A stretch of DNA of 64,000 nucleotides from a virus. The DNA lies in the IMG/VR virus record IMGVR_UViG_3300043436_003696, positions 1 through 64,000 of that record; one strand, given 5' to 3'. Shown piece by piece: positions 21,101 through 29,300 of the stretch. The notes beneath the pieces were generated by a model that made no database searches, had not been told where the DNA came from, and was given only the letters and a program-made list of their open reading frames with translations. The translations under genes and the position numbers were made by a program. Numbering within the stretch: the first letter of the stretch is position 1; each line of letters starts with the position of its first letter.

Positions 21101-24100
21101 CGGTCTTAAAGCAACTGTTAATTATGAAAAAACTTTAAATAAAGTTGCTAATATTGTTGCTGATAGCATTAATTATTCTGATATGCTATCTAAATTAAAA
21201 ACCAGTAATGATTTAGCTTTACATCAATTAGCTGATAAATTAGGTGAAATAACTAAAGACAGTTCTGAAACTCAAATTAATTTAATTAAAGATTTTTACG
21301 CTCAATTTTTTAAAAACAAAAATACTTTTTATAAAGGTATATATAACGAAGAAGAAAATACTATAGGATTAAGTAATGCTAATACAACAACAGTACAAGA
21401 TAAAATACGTGTAAATTGGTTAAATAAATTAAAACATATTAAAGCTAATAAAATTATTAAAACTGTTAATAGTAAAATAATTTTAATTGATACTATTGAA
21501 AGAAATACTCCAATTTTAGCAAAAGAGTTTTTAGAAGATTTAGGGTTAGATACTTTTTCATTAACAGTTGAATATATGTCAACTAATCCTGAAGTTATGA
21601 CTGATATTTACAGTTTTATACAAGCTGTAAAATCTTTACCTAACAAAGATATTACATCTATTTTAGATAGAAAAAAATCTGATTTAAAAGGTAGGGTAGA
21701 AAAAGTATTAAATATATTAGCTAATGTTGAAGGTGATATAATAGAAACTAAATCTAGTACAGCTAAAGGAGCTACTGTTTATGGGTTAACTAATAGTTCT
21801 AATTATACTAGAACTATTGATAAAATAAATGCTTATGAATTGCCTGATTATTTAACTAACGACCCTTATAGTAAAGATTCACTTATTATACAAATGATGA
21901 TGAATCCTAACAAAGGAGAAAATTACTTTATTGAAAAAATTATTAATAGTGGTTTAGCAAAAGCTAATAAACTAGAAGGAGAAGATACATCTAAATTAAG
22001 TTATAGTGATTTAGTTGCTTATGATTTTGCAAATAATCTTGAAGGTATTCAAAGTTTATTACCTACAGGAGATAAAAAAACAAGTAGAGCTTTTGCTATT
22101 AAAAAAAGAGTTGGTAATTCTGTAACAAATGTTTCATTAGTTGACTTACAAAAAGGTCAAAAAAGCTATGAAAATATTTTAGATGAATTGACTACTAAAT
22201 TATTTAATTACTATAAAACAGAATCTAAATTAAAACCTAGAAAAGAAAATATATTACCTAAAGGTGAAAATCAACTAGGTAAAAAAACTTTATTTGATGG
22301 TATATTTGAACAATTTCCTTCTATTAACAAAGAAAAATCTATTAAACAATTTTTAGAATTTGTTATAAATGAAAATAAAGAATTGTTTAAAAAAACAAAT
22401 GTGTTAACAAAAAACAATACTGTTTTAACTCCAAATTTACTTAATAAATTATTAGGTAAAAATAGTGTTAATAATGAAAACGATGTAAATTTATTAACTG
22501 CTGCTTTTACAGGTAATTATATTTTATCTGCTATTGAACAAACAAAATTATTTTTTGGGCATCCTTTATTCTATAAAGATTTTATAGAGTTATTTAAACG
22601 ATTTGCAGGAGAAGTAGCTGAAACTAATGCTATATTAAACGACCAAGAACTACTAGATTGGTATGATAATAATCCTAAATACACTAGAAAAGATGGTAAA
22701 AAAAGAGATGGTAAATTTACTACTTTAGTAGTAGATGATATTGAAGTTTATAATAAAGAATTAGCTGGTTTAAATTCTGCGTATGCTGAAACAAATGAAG
22801 CTGATGCTTATGGAATTATTTTTGATGATTTTTTTAGAGATGTTCATTTATTATCAAATAAATGGTCAGAAGATTTTAATGAACAATGGTTAAAAGAATA
22901 TGAAGGTGAACAAGGTAATTTACAAATACCTGCTGCTTCTAAATTATTAGTTTTTGGTTCTCAAGAAGAAAATTTATTAAGACCGTTCAATTTAAAATTT
23001 GCTACATTTAGAGTAGGAAAATCTTTGATGGAAGTTATTAAAGAACAAAAAGGACAATACCCTCAATTAAATTCTTTATTAGAAAAAGTTAATAATCTAG
23101 CTAAAGAAGGTAATTATGTTGATATGGTTGTTTTTAAATCTGGTAATAAAGTAGGAACTAAAGTAAATTCTAATGGAACTATACATCCTTTTTATTCTGA
23201 AGATGGTAAAATATCTGATATTAATACAGAGTATCTTTCTACATTATCTTTATCTGATATAGGTATTCAAGTAGAAAACAATGCTAAAGAAGATTTAAAA
23301 ACAACAAGAGGTACTCAAGCTGCTGCTGTTGAATATTCAAATCTTTTTGAAAATGGTACTGCTATTGACCAAAAAGTAACTGTTAATAATAAAGAAATGT
23401 CTGTAAAAGATGCTGTTGAAGAATCTTTTAAAACACAAAACGATTTAACAGAAGCTTTAAAAGAACAGCTTAAAATTGAATTAGATATGGTTAATTCAAC
23501 AAAAGGTTATATATTTAAAGACAGTGGTAAAAAATTGTTAAAAATATTAACAGAAGAACAATTAAAAAGAGATAGTAGTGATAATGATATTGAAGGTGTT
23601 ATTGCAGAAATTAAAGGGTTACAAAATAACAATTCTATTATGTTAGAAAAACTTGTAAACAAAGTTAAACTAGAATACATATTATCTTCTATTGTTACAA
23701 ATAAAGTTATTAATCAAAGTAGATTTGGATTACAAGCTGTACAATTTCCTTCTACAGGTTTTGAATTTTCACCTAGAACTAAAAATAAAAATGGTAAATG
23801 GGAAACATCTGATTCATTAAGTTTTTACACAAACAATTTAGGTAAAAGTGTTATGCAAGTATATTTACCTTATTACTTTAAAGGTAAAATTAAAGGTAAT
23901 TCTATTGAACAATATAATGAAAAACTAAAACAAATGTATGGGTTTCGTATTCCTACTGAACAATTAAACTCAATTGAAGTAATTGAAGTAGTAGGATTTT
24001 TACCAAAATCTTATGGTAATACAGTAATTGTTCCAACAGGTATTACTACTAAAGTAGGTTCTGATTTTGACTTTGATAAAATTAATATGTATTTTCCTAA

Positions 24101-26303
24101 TTTTACTTATGATGAAAATAATAACCCTGTATATGTAGAATACAATGAAGAAAACTTAAATAATCCTAAGTTAAAAATAAAAGCATTAGAAAATAGATTA
24201 TTAGAATTATCTATAGGGTTAACTTCAGCTAATTTTAGAAAAAAAGAACATTTAAGTCCTAATAGTATAGCAGACGTATATAATGGTAAAGATAAACCGT
24301 CTATTGTAACTACTATACGAGAAGCTAAAATGAAAGTTAATCCTGATTTATTAAAAGATGATTATAATAATTTTAAATTAAGTGATTTATTTAGATTTAA
24401 AATAGTTTCTGAATTACGTAATAAGTTTTGGTATGGTAAAGACCTTATTGGTATTTTTGCTTTACACAATAAAAATCATATTATTGCTCAAATAGCTGGT
24501 TTAAAAATAAAATCTAAAACAAGTATTAATTTTGAGAATATTCAAAATGAATTGATTAATGAAGATTTTGTACACCCATTAGGTAATATGTTAGATACTA
24601 AAGGAAATTATATATCTTCTACAACAGGTCAAAGTGTTACATTAGCTGCGGATATTGCAAAAAATCCTGATATATTACCAGTACTTAATTTAAATGATAT
24701 AACTGCTGATGCAGCATTATTTTTAATAAGAAGAGGAGTACCAAAAGATACTGTATTTTATTTTATATCTCAACCTATTATTAAACAATATGTTGCAGAA
24801 ATAGCAGATTCAAAAGGCTGGTTAACAGAAAGTAATAATAGTAAAACAACTATAGTTAAAAATTTATTGTCGAAATATCCTATAACAGAAGATACAATTA
24901 ACTTTAATGACAAAATGTTATTATCTTTTGATAATAAGTATCAAAGACAAATATTAGAAGATTTTATTAATTATCAAACTTTAGGTAGTGAATTATCTGA
25001 ATTTCAAAGAGCTGTTTCATTTGATAGACTAGATTATAAAACTCAAGACGAACTTGATTATGCTTTATTTGGTTATGAAAAAGCTATGAAAAATGATAAT
25101 ATTGTGAATAAAGAACAATATATAAATACTTTTATTAAAGGTTTTTATAATGCTACTTTAGATACAAAAAATTTCTGGGATAATTTGTTTTTGTCAAGAC
25201 AATTACCTATATTTAAAGAGTTGAAAAATTTAAAAGAAGTTATTTACAATAAAATAAGTAAAAAGAATGATAGAAATAAAACATTAAATCTTATAACTAA
25301 TGATTTATTATCTTACATTTTAACAAATACTAATTCAAGTTTATTTAATTTTTCTATAAATGATTCTTACGATAGTTTAATAAAAGGCGAAAATTCTGTA
25401 GCTAAACAATTAGAAGCATTTAAAGAAGCTAATCCACAATATTCTGCTTTAAATAATCTTGTTGCTGATTTAAATCATAAAGATACTGGAATAGACAACA
25501 TTAAACTTTTTTCTAAAAAATTAACTTCTTATGAAATAGATGAAATAGTAGAAACTTTAAGAGATGTAGCTAAAATTAAAACTGATAATTTTAATGGTAA
25601 TCAATTTGTTTTAGATTTAATTAAAGTAGGATTTTTACAAACAGGTTTTAACTTATCTGGGTTTAATTATAACAATGTATTACCTAGTATAACTAAAAAT
25701 AATGAAGTATCGTTTTCTAGTGTTATTAATTCTGTTGTAAATAAATTAAATGTAAATGATATAAATATTAACGAATTTATTGAATTAGTACATTTAAATA
25801 ATATAAGCAATAATAATTTAGTACCTTACTATAAAAAAAGTAAACCTAAGTTTGAAAATGGTAATTTAGTAATAGATTCAAATACTAGTTATGTAGAATC
25901 TCTTTATGTAAAAAGAAAAGAAAAAGATACTTGGGTTATTTACAGAAAAGATAGTATTAATCAAGAAGGTAATGTTTTGTATAAACCTCTTTTACATAGA
26001 AATAAAGAAGGTAATGCAAAAGATTTTAGACCTTTAAAAGTAAAACTAGATTCAAAAGAATCTATTAATAATAGCAAAAATTTTGCGCCTACTATTGCAG
26101 AATTAGTTAATACTTATAATAAAATGTCTTCTACTAGAAAAACAGAATTTGCTAATAGTACTGGAATTAAAAACTCACAACAATTTGAAAGTAATGTAAC
26201 TGAAATTGTAAATAAACTTTCTGAAAATGAAAATTTAACAACAAAAGATATTGATACAATAATTAGAGATACAATTAATAAATGTTTTAAAGGAAAAGTA
26301 TAA
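15126..26303 (+). CDS. Giant virion protein with zincin motif and crAss-type RNA polymerase (DFDFD)
   Basis: The product is 3725 aa. Visible parts in order are: hydrophobic Ala/Gly stretches near residues 79-99, 155-175 and 417-430; a long charged coiled coil, about 825-1130; a zincin metalloprotease signature HEAFH at 1726-1730 (EGTEYHEAFHRVSQ); and GSDFDFDKINMYF with Asp 2980, 2982 and 2984. The triple-Asp motif in this context matches the catalytic loop of the crAss-like phage RNA polymerase (DFDID in phage phi14:2 gp66), a single-chain double-psi-barrel enzyme related to cellular and RNAi polymerases. Known relatives are packaged in the virion and transcribe early genes after ejection. 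Hydrophobic segments could aid membrane passage. Whether the chain is cleaved into parts cannot be seen. Confidence 0.85.
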   Translation: MPENPIKPDASYVDAVKQENKSKLSNYIESSKSKGSLDKYKPYFNEGQIYLNEGLDDARANNQGSLERGTRILTRGLATFGAATAETIAGIASLAASPFTYDKERGFVDSTFNNSLMKGIEELHKDVLENQQLYFTQEQLNDESITGWLSSSQFLDDLTQGAAFLASQAIPTSLVSKLVKSATFLTKIGKTGKVLNEAGVASKFFEGKTIKALQNLSKEELSAMAAEGIDIGQLQKTIGNTQRILDKVGTGVGATVGRLGESAMERNQTYNELINQGVDEQTAIKQSNNVFWGNIALAALDANQYTQMFGAFSKGAKKGLVNEMYDDATKLLFKKGDNLAAKQMSKADKIGNYLWGVAKQTGLESYEELQQHSFQEAAKQLALKANNPEYTDSIFDFLGKSFEGLPQSLATKEGLRSAILGGLLGGGTTAITTAKQQGQIQKTANEMATDFNNNSVYQKEKVDPTKRFITSPTGEKIANNNYLSELNRFTALEEAKIIAADKKDFIEWDRLNNLQLFGQVESHKKAGMLDELVSKYEALSDLKPVELATELKTNINQIQDPKLTVDNINNKIKHYSELLDSISSDPTLSALTTKAQRIAAVKLFNYEENKHQLNKITAKINELQAKNDSYTINTRFDSETDSNNLGNKTKGFEKLEGLNPTEQIEFKELNSRKEKLAKENESVLSWFTNVRKPENLYKFNEGINDFSENNDEEIVDNAVKKETSKVNSPEVMDFYNRNIVEDEDGFESSDIEVTDELGNKHTWTFQKDKPEVLFNEEGKVIYKTQDFLDNSYKDENGNYAINDSQNRKYVVTTVNPLDKRTIRKNKQELLKLEARVFSLDVIIKNLRKKLDNYKKQKQNEIELKNKELASILEDINSVKDGRTKRSNAYKTLLEKRDQLENEILELETELETYIQNRPNIVKRGMELREESNKLKSRIQEINSNLKKEFKSIEKEKLENNVKDLEQQIQLEEEFSQVYEDLINDKREYLINLKKVVNAINHFLSGELDKLIDKYPSVINTIISKYDIKTSEEFFNWVKNYKDKITDIYEITYLNTSPEFKNLLQEALTSIEDSELDKYTNEISDLEKELALIENEYTKYLETKTDNLNKLKFLLENAQQELKLYTNIYDKLINKEPSKPLTTQEFVETSNDLTAPKNGKKIDINRNGKFVTAGNDGWEENELNPNIEERRWYRFLENEAFKLKGLKLMTVTINDKVYGVSKPDSIYKDEKIKDVTHTIDDIRFIVVDANNTPVKFAGGIVTGRMRTDSDTFTNGEMRYYNSDLSITEQEFLNQLENESKKLNEVREKIKLNDTNFYFPVTFVNRGTNLNAAPSNVVGTLVNNSKEVDELTIEISTGKTQKGSFLINYPVGRVLIKQNETIIPAITRKINKNTEGRTVLELTKLLAKNILAGNPEQKPKNFKYSIQAYINNIVYTGISSTNNFSILDNNTILVGDKNITFEELLSGNYDNDILELLGNKTFQVNNNKWLNDTKKEYHQIAFVEGEFKNFTYESYKHFLLTSENSPLTVAIKSFLPNATDEQILNDPDFRRFQNGYIMYSPVFNNSETSPIVTKQEGVGELAGELAQLRNKKIEVENKKSIKNTTLNNLINNLPKEVKTDSNVKPSSEKEITLTPRDEKINSALEKLIGKKLPVENKSNLDKLGLNRLSNKSGVLIDINKAKENLSKILNVSVEIINGKLIDGIADGQLTSDGRILLSSLAEEGTEYHEAFHRVSQFLLTPSQKEELYNEYRKTNKANLTDLQVEEKLAENFRLHALGINPAQSKSKTFFDKVIDFIKNLFLLEQSNSNLINNLFNSIMLGEFKNKEALVNFMDYSRLNSSNTDKARIFNAYFSEILDNQPELYGILSDDSFDSDILIKEIYKQAAAKFADAAFQIDIFDEKNTLTNAQADAIKTYIQAHKKYIKNVGVLVSDNVDNIFNENENNLEEEQDPESSDIGKRDSEDYREGFESSSVSNVFKSVKLLIAGLTVEINYGLKATVNYEKTLNKVANIVADSINYSDMLSKLKTSNDLALHQLADKLGEITKDSSETQINLIKDFYAQFFKNKNTFYKGIYNEEENTIGLSNANTTTVQDKIRVNWLNKLKHIKANKIIKTVNSKIILIDTIERNTPILAKEFLEDLGLDTFSLTVEYMSTNPEVMTDIYSFIQAVKSLPNKDITSILDRKKSDLKGRVEKVLNILANVEGDIIETKSSTAKGATVYGLTNSSNYTRTIDKINAYELPDYLTNDPYSKDSLIIQMMMNPNKGENYFIEKIINSGLAKANKLEGEDTSKLSYSDLVAYDFANNLEGIQSLLPTGDKKTSRAFAIKKRVGNSVTNVSLVDLQKGQKSYENILDELTTKLFNYYKTESKLKPRKENILPKGENQLGKKTLFDGIFEQFPSINKEKSIKQFLEFVINENKELFKKTNVLTKNNTVLTPNLLNKLLGKNSVNNENDVNLLTAAFTGNYILSAIEQTKLFFGHPLFYKDFIELFKRFAGEVAETNAILNDQELLDWYDNNPKYTRKDGKKRDGKFTTLVVDDIEVYNKELAGLNSAYAETNEADAYGIIFDDFFRDVHLLSNKWSEDFNEQWLKEYEGEQGNLQIPAASKLLVFGSQEENLLRPFNLKFATFRVGKSLMEVIKEQKGQYPQLNSLLEKVNNLAKEGNYVDMVVFKSGNKVGTKVNSNGTIHPFYSEDGKISDINTEYLSTLSLSDIGIQVENNAKEDLKTTRGTQAAAVEYSNLFENGTAIDQKVTVNNKEMSVKDAVEESFKTQNDLTEALKEQLKIELDMVNSTKGYIFKDSGKKLLKILTEEQLKRDSSDNDIEGVIAEIKGLQNNNSIMLEKLVNKVKLEYILSSIVTNKVINQSRFGLQAVQFPSTGFEFSPRTKNKNGKWETSDSLSFYTNNLGKSVMQVYLPYYFKGKIKGNSIEQYNEKLKQMYGFRIPTEQLNSIEVIEVVGFLPKSYGNTVIVPTGITTKVGSDFDFDKINMYFPNFTYDENNNPVYVEYNEENLNNPKLKIKALENRLLELSIGLTSANFRKKEHLSPNSIADVYNGKDKPSIVTTIREAKMKVNPDLLKDDYNNFKLSDLFRFKIVSELRNKFWYGKDLIGIFALHNKNHIIAQIAGLKIKSKTSINFENIQNELINEDFVHPLGNMLDTKGNYISSTTGQSVTLAADIAKNPDILPVLNLNDITADAALFLIRRGVPKDTVFYFISQPIIKQYVAEIADSKGWLTESNNSKTTIVKNLLSKYPITEDTINFNDKMLLSFDNKYQRQILEDFINYQTLGSELSEFQRAVSFDRLDYKTQDELDYALFGYEKAMKNDNIVNKEQYINTFIKGFYNATLDTKNFWDNLFLSRQLPIFKELKNLKEVIYNKISKKNDRNKTLNLITNDLLSYILTNTNSSLFNFSINDSYDSLIKGENSVAKQLEAFKEANPQYSALNNLVADLNHKDTGIDNIKLFSKKLTSYEIDEIVETLRDVAKIKTDNFNGNQFVLDLIKVGFLQTGFNLSGFNYNNVLPSITKNNEVSFSSVINSVVNKLNVNDININEFIELVHLNNISNNNLVPYYKKSKPKFENGNLVIDSNTSYVESLYVKRKEKDTWVIYRKDSINQEGNVLYKPLLHRNKEGNAKDFRPLKVKLDSKESINNSKNFAPTIAELVNTYNKMSSTRKTEFANSTGIKNSQQFESNVTEIVNKLSENENLTTKDIDTIIRDTINKCFKGKV

Positions 26304-29300
26304 TGGCTACATGTATAAACAGAAATCACCCTAATTTTAAACAAATTAGTGAAGCTAATAATAATAATGATATATTAGCTAATATTTTAATTGATAATTG
26401 GCAACAACGTAATAATACGGATATTATACCAACTTTAGAAGAATTAAAAGGTAAATCTTTTAGTGTTATTAAACCAGGTGTAGAAGAATTATTTGATTCT
26501 AACCCTGAATTACCATCTCAAGTATATGAAGCTTTAGGGTTTGAAAATTTAACAAGAGACCAATTTAATAATATTACGAATATGAATTCTGATATTAATA
26601 ATGGTTGGAAGTTACATTTATCTATAAAAGGAGTAGAAGAATATGAATCAACTGAAGACAGTACACCATCTAAAGAAATTGAAAAAAGAGCTACTAAAAC
26701 AATTTCTATTTTAAATACTTTAAAAAATAGAAATTTAATACAAGATTATAAAATAGGAAATGATGGAGGGCAGCCAGGTAAAAACATTACAGTCTATATC
26801 GGAAATTCAAAAACTATAGATGAAGTTGTTAAAATATTATCAACAGATGAATTAAGAGAGTCTAACATAGAAGGAAATTTAAGTTTAGCTAAAGGTATTT
26901 CTGCAAGATTTGATTCTCATAGAAACGATTTAAAAGTAGATTCTGAAAAATATAAACTATTTAGATATGGTGTAAATGGAATACCAAATATAAGATATGG
27001 CTCTAGTGGAGTTAATCAATATTCAAATGAAGAAATTCCTTATAGTTTAGAATTGTTACAAGCATCATTAGGTAGTTATTTTAATAGTTCGTCTATTATA
27101 AATAATAAACTTAATAAGCTATATCCTAATACTGTACAGATTAGCAGTCAAATAACCCCACAACAAAAACAACAAGCTTTACAACAATATTCTCAATACT
27201 TAGATACTATATTTCCTGATAGTAAAGTAAAAGATATTGTTTATCATGGTACAGAAGATAAATTTGACAAATTTGATATAAAGTATTTTGGAAAAAATGA
27301 TTTCGGAGATTTAGGTAAAGGTTTTTATTTTGCTTTTGATAAAGCTAGTATATTTAATGAACCTATTGTTGTATCTGCTATTGTTAATGATACTAACAGT
27401 AAACAAAGTCCTGGATATGAGATAATGATTCCCAATGCAGAACAAATTCATATACTAGGAAATAAACAAGATATAGAAGGGTTTAAAGAGTTTGTAGGCA
27501 AAAAAAATAATTTAGAATCTTTTCAAAAAGATAAAGAAGGCAAAGTAATTAAAGTAGAAAGTAGTGACGAATTAATTGATTGGTTAAAACAAAATAATAT
27601 AATTACAAAACAAACTGAAAAAGGTGATTGGTTATTAAAAGTTTCTATTGATGCAACACCTACAGGTATTCAAACTAATAAAAACTTAGATAAATTAAAA
27701 AGTATTAAAGGTAAAAATATAATAAGAATTAATAAAACCAATGAAAAATTTAAAGAAACTTTTAAAACTAATTTAAATATAATTGAACCTAATTTATTAA
27801 ATAGTGGTATAGTTAAATTTAATAAAGAAGCTTTAACTTTATTAAATAGCCCCACTATAAATTTTCAATTATCTTCTAAAGATACTGAAAATTTTATACC
27901 TGATGAACAATTAGATTCTCGTATTAGAGAATTTTGTACTAAACTTGGTATTAAAGTAAATATTGATTCTGTTTTAGATGCAGAAGGTAATCCTATACCA
28001 GACGTTGTAGCCAGAGCTAAATTTGTTAGAGAAAACTTATCTGCTATTATTGATATTGCTCAAAATAAACAAGGTTATGACACGTTAACAGAAGAAGCTG
28101 TACATTTTTTAGTATGGATGATGCGAGGAACTCCTTTATATAATTCTATGATTAATGATGTAATAAAAACAGATACTTATAAACAAGTTAAAAAAGAATA
28201 TGCAAATGTATATTCTTCTGAAATACAGTTTAAAGAAGAAGCTATTACTAAATTAATAACTGAATCTGTTATTCAACAACACCAAAAAGGAACTAAACTT
28301 ACTTTTGATGAATATACCAATATTAATAATAGAATAAATCGTTGGTTTAATAAAGTAATGTCGTTTATAAAAGATTTATTAGCTAAATATTCTGTTAATG
28401 AATATGATGTAGCTGCTATGAAACTTTTATTTAATGATACATCTGATTTATCTTTAAATAATATAAATAACAATGAAGAAATGTATCAATTAGAAACTAA
28501 TGATATATCTTCTAAAATTAATGATGCGATTAATAAAATTAAAAGTAGACATATTAAAAGAGATTCTAACCATAAGTATAGTGAAGATGGTTTTGAGTAT
28601 TCAAAAAGTGTTACTGAATATATTCAAAGAAATAAACAATTTCCTGATAGAAGCCCTTCTGAAAAAGAACAAGACGAATTTGCTAGAAAAATAGGAGATT
28701 TAGGTCACGCTGATTTTAATAACTCATTAAAAAGAGCAATTGAATTAAAAGAAATTGGTAGTTATAAAACAGCAATAGAAATATACACTAATCCCTCTAT
28801 TAGAAGTAAAATTGATACTTTAGTAGATGATATAGTTTCTTCTTATGGAGAAAATGCTAGATTCTTAACTGAACAAATGATTGGTGATAAAAGTAAAGAT
28901 ATTGCAGGAGCATTTGACTTTTTAGTAGTTTATGAAAAAAATAATCAGGTAGAAGCAGAAATTTTAGATTTTAAATTTACTCAATTTAAAAAAGAAAAAA
29001 GTAAAGTAATTGCTGATGAAATACCTGCTTATAAAAAGAAAGATTATCAAGAACAGTTAAAAACATATAAAAATATTTTACAAAATGCTTATGGGTTAAA
29101 ATTTAATATTAATGCGTCATTAATACCTATTGGATTAAACACTATTAAAAAAGACAATAATTGGTTTTTAACTGGTGTTGAAATAGGTTCTACTAAATTT
29201 AATGAAGAAAAAAAATATTTAAATCCTATACCTTTAGAAACAAATAAAACAGGTAATGATTCTGTAGATTCTATAGTAGCTGGTTTAGTGGCACAAAAAA

